Assembly: GCA_034189085.1 (NCBI GenBank)
Contig: JAXHVH010000002.1
Coordinates: 1 to 64,000 of the forward strand
Reading direction: 5' to 3'
Length of the DNA stretch: 64,000 bases
From: M55B129 sp034189085
GTDB taxonomy: Bacteria; Bacillota; Dethiobacteria; DTU022
A program made the position numbers and the translations under genes. The notes beneath the pieces were generated by a model, which saw only the letters and a program-made list of their open reading frames with translations, did not search any database and had not been told where the DNA came from. Every line of letters begins with the position of its first letter. The stretch's first letter is position 1. Of the stretch, positions 16,652-25,217 are shown piece after piece.

Positions 16652-19086
16652 TGGCCTGGAAAGAATTAAAAGCTGCGGAATTAAGAAAATCTTGCAAACT
16701 GAAGGAAATACCTTTTGAAACAACAGAAAGCGTTCCTCCACTGGAGGGCATGGTCGGCCAGGAAAGGGCTGTTAAAGCTACAGAATTTGGCCTGCGCGTA
16801 AAAAAGCCGGGATATAATATTTTCATGACTGGCCTGACAGGAACAGGCAAGTCAAGCTACGCTCAATCGATCATAAAAAGGATTTCCAGCGAAGAACCTG
16901 TTCCCGACGACTGGGTTTATGTCTATAATTTTGAACACCCCGGTGAGCCTATTGCCATGCGCCTTCCGGCCGGGACTGGCTATGCCTTCTGCAAGCAGAT
17001 TGAAGAACTGCTCGATGATTTAAAACAACATATCCCCAAAGCTTTTGATGGTGAAGATTATGAGAGGCAGAAATCTATTTATGTTAAGGAATTTCAGGAA
17101 TCACGTAGTGCTCTCTTCGAAGAGCTGAACCAGGTGGCGCAGGATAATGGATTTGCCCTGAAAAGAACTTCTTCAGGATTCGTAACCATCCCGGTTCAGG
17201 ATGGCGAACAGATAGGCGAAGAAGAATATGCCAAGCTTGAACAATCGAAAAAAGAAGAACTGGAAAAGAAATCGACTGATGTTCAGCTCAAAGCAATGGA
17301 GATAATGCGGCGGGTGCAAAAAGTCGAAAAGGAACTGAAGGAAAAATTGAAGGAACTGGATCAGAAAATTGGGCTGGCAGCCATAGGTCACCTTTTCAAT
17401 GAATTAATGGAAGAGTATGATGCTTATCCTGAAGTAAAAAAATATCTGCAGGCCTTTCAGGAAGATGTGCTCTCAAATTTAAGTGATTTCAGAGGTGAAG
17501 AGGACGAACAGCAGAATTCAATGTTCTGGCTGCGCAGGCAGAGCCAGGAGCAGACCGAACAGCGTTACACTGTAAATTTACTGGTTGACAACCGCGAGAC
17601 CAAAGGGGCACCGATGGTTTGTGAGAACAATCCCTCTTATTACAACCTGCTTGGTAGGGTCGAATATGAAAACAGGATGGGTATGGTGGTTACAGATTTT
17701 TCAATGATTAAACCTGGAGCGCTTCACCAGGCTAACGGCGGTTACCTGATTCTGCAGGCCCGGGATGTCCTAACAGCCATGCAGTCCTGGGAAGTGCTGA
17801 AGAGGGTCCTGCGTACCAATGAAATAAGGATAGAAAATATTGGCGAACATTTCGGCCTGGTAGCGATGGCCACCCTGCGCCCACAGCCAATACCGTTGAA
17901 TATCAAAGTAGTCATGATCGGTAATCCATATCTGTATCACATTTTGTATCACTATGATGAAGATTTTCGGAAACTCTTTAAAATAAAAGCCGATTTTGAT
18001 GTGGAAATGGAACGTAAAAAAGATAATGTTTTAAAAATGGGCGGTTTTATATCGTACCACTGTGACCAGCAGAATCTGCGGCATTTTAACAAGGAAGCGG
18101 TAGCCGAAATTGTTGAATACAGTGGCAGGTTGGCCGAAAACCAGAAAAAGTTAAGCACTCGCTTCAATGAAATTGTCGATCTTCTTTATGAAGCAGATGC
18201 ATGGGCTGAATTCGATGGAGTCGATCTGGTTGGTAAAAAACAGGTGGAAAAAGCCCTGGAAGAAATGATCTTCCGCTCCAATAAATATGAGCAGAAAATT
18301 ATTGAGTCTATACGAGAAGGGACCATCTTGATCGACCTTAATGGATCTAAAATAGGACAGATCAATGCCCTGTCAGTGCTCGACCAGGGAGACTACCGGT
18401 TCGGTAGGCCGTCAAGGATAACCGTATCTACATATCTTGGCCGCAAAGGCATTATCAATATTGAAAGAGAAAGTGATATGAGTGGAAATATCCACAATAA
18501 AGGAGTGCTCATTTTAAGTGGCTTTATCGGCAAAAGATACGGTTCACAGGTCCCCATTAACCTGACCGCCAGCATCTGTTTTGAACAATCATACGGCGGG
18601 ATTGACGGTGACAGCGCTTCAGCGGCCGAGTTGTTCTGCTTGCTTTCAAGCCTGGCCGAAGTTCCCCTGCGCCAGGATCTGGCGGTAACCGGTTCCTTAA
18701 ACCAGAAAGGGGAAATTCAGCCCATAGGAGCGGTAAACACTAAAATAGAAGGTTTCTTCCTGTCCTGCAAGGCTGTTGGATTGACGGGCAGCCATGGTGT
18801 GGTAATCCCGGAACAGAATTGCCGCAACCTGATGTTGAACAAAGAAATTCAACAGGCAGTTGAAGAAGGTAAATTTCATATTTACTCCATCAAGAACATT
18901 GATGAAGGACTGGAAATTTTATCGGGGATCAAAACAGGAAGACGGAAAAAAGATGGCTCTTATTCAAAAGGATCATTTAACGAGAAAGTTTTAGATAAAC
19001 TGAAAGAATATAACAAGACGATGAAAGAGCAAAAACAGGAACAGGAACAGGAACAGGAAAAACCTAAAAACAAGAGGAAGAAATAA
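16651..19086 (+). CDS. Lon-related ATP-dependent protease (LonB-like, AAA_32 family)
   Basis: Cytosolic AAA+ serine protease of the Lon-like family found widely in Clostridia and distinct from housekeeping LonA. ATG at 16651 overlaps the nth stop and gives 811 residues; the upstream frame extension lies inside nth and is not family-like. Walker A GLTGTGKSS is at about 60-68. A long charged insertion with coiled-coil character covers about residues 150-260. The C-terminal Lon protease domain has the catalytic Ser655 in GDSASAAE and Lys698 in NTKIEG. The C-terminus is a low-complexity EQEQEQ tail encoded by a hexanucleotide repeat of GAACAG around 19031-19058. No LonA N-terminal substrate domain is present. 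Substrates are unknown. Confidence 0.92.
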   Translation: MAWKELKAAELRKSCKLKEIPFETTESVPPLEGMVGQERAVKATEFGLRVKKPGYNIFMTGLTGTGKSSYAQSIIKRISSEEPVPDDWVYVYNFEHPGEPIAMRLPAGTGYAFCKQIEELLDDLKQHIPKAFDGEDYERQKSIYVKEFQESRSALFEELNQVAQDNGFALKRTSSGFVTIPVQDGEQIGEEEYAKLEQSKKEELEKKSTDVQLKAMEIMRRVQKVEKELKEKLKELDQKIGLAAIGHLFNELMEEYDAYPEVKKYLQAFQEDVLSNLSDFRGEEDEQQNSMFWLRRQSQEQTEQRYTVNLLVDNRETKGAPMVCENNPSYYNLLGRVEYENRMGMVVTDFSMIKPGALHQANGGYLILQARDVLTAMQSWEVLKRVLRTNEIRIENIGEHFGLVAMATLRPQPIPLNIKVVMIGNPYLYHILYHYDEDFRKLFKIKADFDVEMERKKDNVLKMGGFISYHCDQQNLRHFNKEAVAEIVEYSGRLAENQKKLSTRFNEIVDLLYEADAWAEFDGVDLVGKKQVEKALEEMIFRSNKYEQKIIESIREGTILIDLNGSKIGQINALSVLDQGDYRFGRPSRITVSTYLGRKGIINIERESDMSGNIHNKGVLILSGFIGKRYGSQVPINLTASICFEQSYGGIDGDSASAAELFCLLSSLAEVPLRQDLAVTGSLNQKGEIQPIGAVNTKIEGFFLSCKAVGLTGSHGVVIPEQNCRNLMLNKEIQQAVEEGKFHIYSIKNIDEGLEILSGIKTGRRKKDGSYSKGSFNEKVLDKLKEYNKTMKEQKQEQEQEQEKPKNKRKK

Positions 19087-19544
19087 TGCATGTTGTGCTG
19101 GTAGAACCGGAAATACCTCCAAACACCGGTAATATTGCCCGAACATGCGTAATGACCGGAACTAAATTGCACCTGATTGAACCGCTAGGTTTCTCCATCG
19201 ACGAAAAGGAAGTCCGCCGTTCAGGCCTTGATTACTGGCCCTATCTCGATCTTGAGGTCCATCAGAATTTTGATGTTTTCAAGCAAGCCTACCATAATGC
19301 TCGCCTGCTTTGCTTTTCGACCCGCGGTGAAGTTTATTATCACAGGATGCTTTACCGTCCTGATGATTTTCTTGTTTTCGGTTCGGAAACAAGGGGCCTT
19401 CCTTCCAGGGTGCTGGCGAAAGCTGATCATGTGCTGCGGGTGCCCATGGTTAAGCAGATACCACGCTCACTTAATCTCGGTAATACGGTAGCTCTTGTTT
19501 TATACGAGGCACTGAGGCAGCTTGATTTCCCCGGTATGAAATAG
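19086..19544 (+). CDS. trmL: tRNA (cytidine(34)-2'-O)-methyltransferase, SPOUT family
   Basis: Methylates the wobble ribose of certain leucine tRNAs using S-adenosylmethionine. The 152-residue protein is the typical compact SPOUT domain: VEPEIPPNTGNIARTC at the N-terminus, FGSETRGLP in the middle and the knot segment SLNLGNTVALVLYEALRQ at the C-terminus. The ATG overlaps the protease stop (TAATG at 19084-19088), completing a three-gene overlapping run with nth. A repeat block begins immediately downstream with no conventional terminator. Confidence 0.94.
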   Translation: MHVVLVEPEIPPNTGNIARTCVMTGTKLHLIEPLGFSIDEKEVRRSGLDYWPYLDLEVHQNFDVFKQAYHNARLLCFSTRGEVYYHRMLYRPDDFLVFGSETRGLPSRVLAKADHVLRVPMVKQIPRSLNLGNTVALVLYEALRQLDFPGMK

Positions 19545-19567
19545 ATTACTTCTGTCTGCCACCGCCT

Positions 19568-19683
19568 GCTGGGAGCCAAATACATCCGGTTATGCACACG
19601 ATCGCCTGCTTTATACCACATTCTCGCTGGAAGCCAAACACTGCCGAACATGCTCACGATCGCCTGTTTTATACCACATACGC
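19568..19683 (+). repeat. Two tandem 58-bp units at the edge of repeat block 1
   Basis: Two adjacent direct copies (19568-19625 and 19626-19683), each containing a GCCAAACACTGCC-like core, a CACGATCGCCTG segment and TTTATACCACAT. The core equals the terminal repeat of element R1, and the end of the second unit forms the left terminal repeat of R2. A related unit lies at the far end of block 3 (52311-52360, opposite strand). Confidence 0.8.
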
Positions 19684-19844
19684 GCTGGCTTTGCATCTAA
19701 GTATTGAAGGTGCTCGGATTTTCAGGCTGCGTCAGAACTCGCTCGCTTAATGCTCGCTCAAACATCTGCCGCAGCTTTTCTGAAATTCCTGCGCTCCTCT
19801 CGATTGTCGCAAAGGCTGATGCACGACTGTGGTATAAATCATGT
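19663..19844 (+). repeat. Fold-back repeat R2, copy 1
   Basis: About 182 bp bounded by inverted ends (CCTGTTTTATACCACA and TGTGGTATAAATCATG). It also contains an inner inverted pair (GGATTTTCAGGCTGCG against CCGCAGC then CTGAAATTCC). A second copy lies inverted at 52140-52323 and matches at close to nine bases in ten by hand alignment. Homology continues past the right end through TTTGTCTGTTCTTTTAAA. It encodes nothing recognisable. Confidence 0.8.
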
Positions 19845-19942
19845 TTTGTCTGTTCTTTTAAAGGTTACAGGTGGTTAAAACAGGACAGGAACTAAAACAT
19901 ATCCATGGTAGACGCAAGTCCAAACATGTTGCTGCGGAAACA

Positions 19943-20176
19943 CAAACACTGCCGGGCAATACAAACTAAAGCGAGCAGCAAAGAAGTGCCGGCGAGCCGA
20001 GGGGTGGAGCAGGCCCCGGCACTCAAACCAATAAATCAACGCTGCAGTTTTTTTGAGTGCCGGGCCGAGACCCGAAGATTGAGTGTCAAGTGTCGATGGA
20101 AGCCCATGTGGAGCCCCGAAGGGGAGCCGTTTCACTTCTGCGCGAGCGATCGTGAGTATGCACGGCAGTGTTTGGC
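19943..20176 (-). repeat. Fold-back repeat R1, copy 1 (inverted)
   Basis: About 234 bp with terminal inverted repeats (CAAACACTGCCGGGCA at the left, TGCACGGCAGTGTTTGGC at the right). Inside is an invariant 13-bp inner stem (CCCGGCACTCAAA against TTTGAGTGCCGGG) and a GC-rich hairpin closed by TTCG. On the minus strand it matches the copies at 34679 and 51828. No transposase and no obvious target-site duplication are seen. With R2 it forms a composite block homologous along its length to the block at 51.8-52.4 kb. Confidence 0.85.
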
Positions 20177-20288
20177 TCACAGAACATGGTAGAAGGTGGC
20201 ATTTGATTTGTGAGTGTGCCGGCAGTGTTTACTCCTCAGGATGCAGTGGATAGTGGTATTTGCTCTGTGAGCAGGTAAGGTTGTGTTT
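20168..20288 (-). repeat. Degenerate 57-58 bp tandem units beyond R1 copy 1
   Basis: GTGTTT of the R1 terminal repeat recurs at 20168, 20225 and 20283, with related sequence between (ACATGGTAGAAGG, then GCATTTGATTTGTGAG). Equivalent units precede R1 copy 3 around 51772-51828 and follow copy 2 near 34921. The rest of this interval to 20420 shows nothing recognisable. Confidence 0.6.
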
Positions 20289-20420
20289 GCTAAAAAGTTA
20301 GCGGATATTCAGTGAACATTAAGTTAGTATTCGTCAATTATACTGTAGCAGTGAACAGGAATTTGCGGTAAAAAAGTTGTAGAACATGAAGAATGAGTAT
20401 ATACAGGATAATTCGACATT

Positions 20421-21488
20421 TCAGCTGTCTGTGGTTGATTCATTCTGCCGTTTTTCAAGATAATAGTGAAAGAGAAGTACTTTCAAGGTTGCAGTGATGG
20501 GGATGGCCAGAACAATACCGAGAAGGCCCATAAGTTGAGCACCGACCAGAACTATGATGATAACTGTAAGCGGGCTCAGGTCTGTTGCTTTGCTAAGGAA
20601 AAAAGGAGTGAAGACAAAAGCGTCCAGGATTTGGACAATGATGTAAACAAGAAGGATTAAAAAGAAATTTGGAGTATCCGGCATTATAGATAAAAGAAGG
20701 GCTGGGATGGCTGCCATAAAAGGCCCCACGTAAAGAATGATGTTTAGGGTTGCGGCCAGGATACCAAGAATCAGGGCAAAAGGCATACCCAGTATAGAAA
20801 GCCCAAGCCAGGTCAAAATTCCGACAAAAAGGCATTTCAGCAATGTTCCCCGGATATAAGCCCCCACTTTTTCATCGATTGTGCTTAAAAGGTGGACAAT
20901 ATTTTCCTTGTAAATGCGGGGGAAAAGAAGGGTGACGTTGTGTTTTACATTTTCCATGTCGCGAACCATATAGAAAACGATAAATACCAGAGCAAACACT
21001 GCCCATATTTGCGAAAACACACCCATGGAAATGGTTGTCAGGCTGCGCAGCAGCTGCTGAATGTTCCCTGGGGCCTGGCGGACCAGCTGGTCGGTGTATT
21101 CAACAAAGATTTCCGTTAGTTGAAGGTTAAAACGCTGATCCAGCTCTTCAAGTTGAGCAGTCAGGGTTGGCATGTCACGGACAAATTCCGAACTCAGAAA
21201 AACAATCACCTGGCGGAGTTCAATGATTAAACCTGGAATAAGAAGGTAGAAAAGTAATATTATCGAAAAAAGGATCAAAAGGGAGGCTATCATGCCAGCC
21301 AGGAAAGGCTTGATTTTTATACCAATTAAAAAATTAACGAGGGGGCTGATAGTGTAGAAAATAAATAGGGCAATAACAATTATTGAGATGACAGGTGCCA
21401 GTTTAACTATAGTGTAAAAGATGATAAAAACTGCGGCAGCGACCAGGACAAATTTCAAGGCCAGCCGGATTTCTCGATCTTTGAACAC
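20421..21488 (-). CDS. AI-2E transporter (PerM) family membrane protein
   Basis: A 355-residue polytopic membrane protein of the AI-2E transporter family, whose members have been linked to export of autoinducer-2 or to sodium/proton antiport; its own substrate cannot be told from sequence. Hydrophobic segments are seen near residues 10-30, 35-55, 60-85, then a soluble middle portion around 90-150, and a further four or five membrane segments to about residue 345. The GFGIVLAIP-like segment near the C-terminus (LLGIVLAIPITATLKVLL) is a family hallmark. Start is GTG at 21488 with GGGAG seven bases upstream. One of only two genes on the minus strand; it faces repeat block 1. Confidence 0.88.
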   Translation of the reverse strand: MFKDREIRLALKFVLVAAAVFIIFYTIVKLAPVISIIVIALFIFYTISPLVNFLIGIKIKPFLAGMIASLLILFSIILLFYLLIPGLIIELRQVIVFLSSEFVRDMPTLTAQLEELDQRFNLQLTEIFVEYTDQLVRQAPGNIQQLLRSLTTISMGVFSQIWAVFALVFIVFYMVRDMENVKHNVTLLFPRIYKENIVHLLSTIDEKVGAYIRGTLLKCLFVGILTWLGLSILGMPFALILGILAATLNIILYVGPFMAAIPALLLSIMPDTPNFFLILLVYIIVQILDAFVFTPFFLSKATDLSPLTVIIIVLVGAQLMGLLGIVLAIPITATLKVLLFHYYLEKRQNESTTDS

Positions 21489-21754
21489 GTCATAACTCCC
21501 TTAATAAAGGCTGCGAAGCCCGGCATTATGATCAAGAATTAGTTCTTTTATTCTTTATTTTAACATAAAGCAGAAAGTAAAAAAAGTGACAGTGAGCAAA
21601 GGATTAGCCGACTGTAAGGTCGAAAGAATAATTAACGGCGAAGAATAACAGGTTGGCTCTTAGATGCCACAGGAACGGCAAAAATCCTGCAGCTTATTTT
21701 CGCCGTCTTTATTGCATTCAGACACCTGAGAAACGTGGAGGATTGAAAGAAAAT

Positions 21755-24700
21755 ATGCCTGATTTTGTCCATCTGCATTGCCATACAGAATTCAGTCTTC
21801 TGGATGGCGCAGCAAGAATCAAAGATCTTGTTCAAAAGGCGGCCGCCAATAAAATGCCGGCTGTATCTGTAACCGATCACGGGACCATGTTTGGAGTGAT
21901 CGACTTTTATCGGGCGGCAAAAGAAGCCGGAATCAAACCCATCATCGGCTGTGAAGTATATGTAGCTCTCCGTTCGCGATTTCAAAAAGAAGCACGACAT
22001 GATGACAGCCAGTATCACCTGGTTTTGCTGGCCGAAAACAACACTGGTTACCAAAACTTGACGAGGCTTGTTTCAGCGGGGTTCCTGGAAGGCTTTTATT
22101 ATAAGCCGCGTGTTGATCGCGAACTTCTGGAAAAATATCATGAAGGATTAATTGCCATGAGCGCCTGCCTTGCTGGAGAAATACCAACCTTAATTCTGCA
22201 GGGGCAGATTGAAAAAGCCCGAGATGCTGCTATATATTACCGCAATGTTTTTGGGCCAAATAATTTTTATCTGGAACTTCACGATCACGGTTTACCGGAA
22301 CAGAAGATTGTCAACGAAGCGCTTGTCCGAATTTCCGAAGAAGAAGGGATTCCCCTGGCAGCATCAAACGATGTTCATTATCTGAATCGCGATGATGCTG
22401 CTGTGCACGACGTTCTGCTTTGTATCCAGACCGGGAAAACTATAGACGACGAAGAGCGCATGCGTTTTGAAACAGAGGAGTTTTATTTTAAAACCGCTGC
22501 GGAAATGACCGAGCTGTTTAAGGGTTATCCTGAAGCAATCTCAAATACGGTTTTAATTGCTGAACGATGCAACGTGGAAAAGGATTTTTCCCAGCGACAC
22601 CTGCCCGAATTTGATCTACCTGAAGGCGAAAATCCCTATGATTATCTTATGAAAATCTGCTATCAGGGAATTGAAGAACGATATTCGGAAATAACACCGG
22701 CTATGAAAAAACGCCTCGAGTATGAACTTTCCGTTATCCGGCAGATGGGCTTTGCCAATTATTTTTTAATTGTCTGGGATCTGATCAAATACGCCAGGAA
22801 AGCAGGAGTTATCGTTGGGCCTGGACGTGGGTCTGCTGCCGGCAGCCTGGTAGCTTACTGCCTGGGTATTACTAATATTGAACCTCTTCAGCACAGTCTC
22901 CTATTTGAGCGGTTCCTGAATCCCGAACGCATTTCAATGCCTGATATTGATATCGATTTTTGTGATGACAAGCGCGACCGGGTCATCCACTATGTAACAG
23001 AGAAATATGGCCAGGAAAGGGTTGCCCAGATCATTACCTTCGGGACAATGGCAGCAAGAGCAGCTGTAAGAGATGTAGGCAGAGCGATGGCTATTCCATA
23101 TGCCGAAGTGGATCGTATAGCAAAGCTGATCCCTACAGAACCTAAGATGACTATAGCCAGGGCTTTGAAACAAAGCAAAGAGCTGCAGCAGTTATACAAA
23201 GAAGAACGATACCGTGAATTGCTCGACACATCTATAGCAGTAGAAGGTATGCCCCGTCATGCTTCGACCCATGCTGCTGGAGTAGTCATAGCCAGAGAAC
23301 CGCTTGTCAAATATGTCCCTCTGTACCGCACTGCCGATGGGGCAGTCGTTACACAGTTCCCCATGAATACAATTGAAGATCTTGGACTTCTTAAAATGGA
23401 TTTCCTGGGATTAAAAACGCTCAGTATCATCGGGGAAGCTCTTGATAACATTCGCCGACGTCACAATGTTGATATTAAGATAGAGGATATTCCCCTTGAC
23501 GATAAATCTACCTATGCAATGCTTTCGCACGGAGAGACAACGGGTACTTTTCAACTTGAAAGCTCGGGCATGCGCAACGTGTTACGTGAACTTATACCCA
23601 ATAAATTTGAAGATTTAATTGCCGTTGTTGCTCTTTACAGGCCAGGACCGATGGAGCAAATTTCCATCTTTATTGAAAGCAAGCACGGCCACCGAAAAAT
23701 AAAATACGCCCATCCTGTACTTGAACCGATTCTTAATGAAACTTACGGGGTTATAGTATATCAGGAGCAGATCATGGAAATAGCAGCTCGGATGGCCGGT
23801 TTTTCTCTTGGTCAGGCCGATCTTCTGCGCAGGGCAATCGGCAAAAAGAAAAAAAAGATTCTCGATGAACAACAGGAGTTGTTCATTAATGGTTGTATTA
23901 AAAACGGGTATTCCAGGGATCTGGCTGTTGAAATATATGACCTGATCTTAAAATTCGCCTCTTACGGTTTTAATAAATCACATGCCGCCGCTTATGCTTT
24001 GATCGCTTATCAGACGGCATATCTTAAAGCCAATTATCCCATCGAATTTATGGCCGCCCTGATGACTGTTAACTATTCCAACAGCGACAAGGTTGCCCTC
24101 TATATTGCCGAATGTCGCCGTATGTCTATTGAAGTGCTGCCTCCCGATATAAATGAAAGTGAAACTCATTTTACCGTAGTGGGCGATAAAAGAATTCGCT
24201 TCGGCATGGCTGCCGTAAAAAATGTTGGTCTGGGTGCTATAGAGTCAATTATTCAGGCTCGCCGGAAAAAGCCCTATACTTCGCTGCGCGATTTTGCATC
24301 TCGTGTCGATATGAGACTCTGCAACAAAAAGGTTTTAGAAAGCCTCATTAAATGCGGTGCTTTTGATTCACTGGGGGGACATCGGGCCCAGTATTTGGCG
24401 GCACTTGACGATATTTTAATGCACGGTCAATGTGTGCAGCGGGAAAGAGAGAATGGACAAATATCTATGTTTACGCTTTTTGACAACGAGACCAGGGAAG
24501 AGCTCTTGCTTGATAATCTGCCGGAGATAGAAGAATTCAGCGATCGAGAAAGGTTATCCCTGGAAAAAGAAATGCTCGGACTCTATATCTCGGGGCACCC
24601 ACTGGATCATTACCGGCTAATCCTCGAAAATATGACCAACCTCACCAGGTGTGCTGAACTTAAAGACTGTGGAGACAATCACCGTGTCAGAGTGGGTGGT

Positions 24701-25198
24701 ATTATCACAGCGGTCCGCAAATTTTACACCAAAAAAAACAAGCAAATGGCCTTTATACGCATGGAAGATTTAACAGGTGGAGTGGAGATGGTAATCTTTC
24801 CCGATTTGTTAGAGAAGCGATCAGCTTTGCTTGAGGAAGACAACCTTGTCCTGATTAACGGCAGAATCGATCTGAAAGAAGATGAAGAACCGAAAATTAT
24901 TGCTGAATCAATCAGTCCTCTCAATAAGGAACAAAAATACCTTCAGCTGATTATTGGTGAAGATCATGACCGCAGCCTGCTGGAACATCTGAAAACTACC
25001 TTAATTGCAGAAAACGGAGAAACGCCGGTATGTCTTTATTTTAAAAAAGATAAAAAAATGCTGGTTCTCAAGGAAGAATACTGGGTGCGTGATAACCCAT
25101 CATGCCTTGAAAGGCTGGAAAACCTGCTCGGTCCTGGATCGGTAATTGAACAGTTTAAAACCGAAACCGAAGGTTTTCCTACCGGGAAAATAAACTGA
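21755..25198 (+). CDS. dnaE: DNA polymerase III subunit alpha (DnaE type)
   Basis: Replicative or lagging-strand polymerase catalytic subunit. ATG at 21755 with GTGGAGGA upstream gives 1147 residues starting MPDFVHLHCHTEFSLLDG; the open frame upstream is not family-like. Order of domains: N-terminal PHP domain (HLHCHTEFSLLDG, 5-17), polymerase core with the catalytic triad Asp397/Asp399/Asp401 in PDIDIDF, tandem helix-hairpin-helix region near residues 810-900, and a C-terminal OB fold (about 970-1060). The PHP metal ligands look intact. It is a stand-alone gene here next to pyk, as often in Clostridia; the second polymerase PolC is not found in this window. Confidence 0.96.
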   Translation: MPDFVHLHCHTEFSLLDGAARIKDLVQKAAANKMPAVSVTDHGTMFGVIDFYRAAKEAGIKPIIGCEVYVALRSRFQKEARHDDSQYHLVLLAENNTGYQNLTRLVSAGFLEGFYYKPRVDRELLEKYHEGLIAMSACLAGEIPTLILQGQIEKARDAAIYYRNVFGPNNFYLELHDHGLPEQKIVNEALVRISEEEGIPLAASNDVHYLNRDDAAVHDVLLCIQTGKTIDDEERMRFETEEFYFKTAAEMTELFKGYPEAISNTVLIAERCNVEKDFSQRHLPEFDLPEGENPYDYLMKICYQGIEERYSEITPAMKKRLEYELSVIRQMGFANYFLIVWDLIKYARKAGVIVGPGRGSAAGSLVAYCLGITNIEPLQHSLLFERFLNPERISMPDIDIDFCDDKRDRVIHYVTEKYGQERVAQIITFGTMAARAAVRDVGRAMAIPYAEVDRIAKLIPTEPKMTIARALKQSKELQQLYKEERYRELLDTSIAVEGMPRHASTHAAGVVIAREPLVKYVPLYRTADGAVVTQFPMNTIEDLGLLKMDFLGLKTLSIIGEALDNIRRRHNVDIKIEDIPLDDKSTYAMLSHGETTGTFQLESSGMRNVLRELIPNKFEDLIAVVALYRPGPMEQISIFIESKHGHRKIKYAHPVLEPILNETYGVIVYQEQIMEIAARMAGFSLGQADLLRRAIGKKKKKILDEQQELFINGCIKNGYSRDLAVEIYDLILKFASYGFNKSHAAAYALIAYQTAYLKANYPIEFMAALMTVNYSNSDKVALYIAECRRMSIEVLPPDINESETHFTVVGDKRIRFGMAAVKNVGLGAIESIIQARRKKPYTSLRDFASRVDMRLCNKKVLESLIKCGAFDSLGGHRAQYLAALDDILMHGQCVQRERENGQISMFTLFDNETREELLLDNLPEIEEFSDRERLSLEKEMLGLYISGHPLDHYRLILENMTNLTRCAELKDCGDNHRVRVGGIITAVRKFYTKKNKQMAFIRMEDLTGGVEMVIFPDLLEKRSALLEEDNLVLINGRIDLKEDEEPKIIAESISPLNKEQKYLQLIIGEDHDRSLLEHLKTTLIAENGETPVCLYFKKDKKMLVLKEEYWVRDNPSCLERLENLLGPGSVIEQFKTETEGFPTGKIN

Positions 25199-25217
25199 GC
25201 CGGAGGGCAAAAATATA

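Noticed and set aside
19568..20288. CRISPR array
   Set aside because: Units of 56-58 bp are similar along their whole length and only two or three occur in a row; there are no unique spacers and no cas genes.
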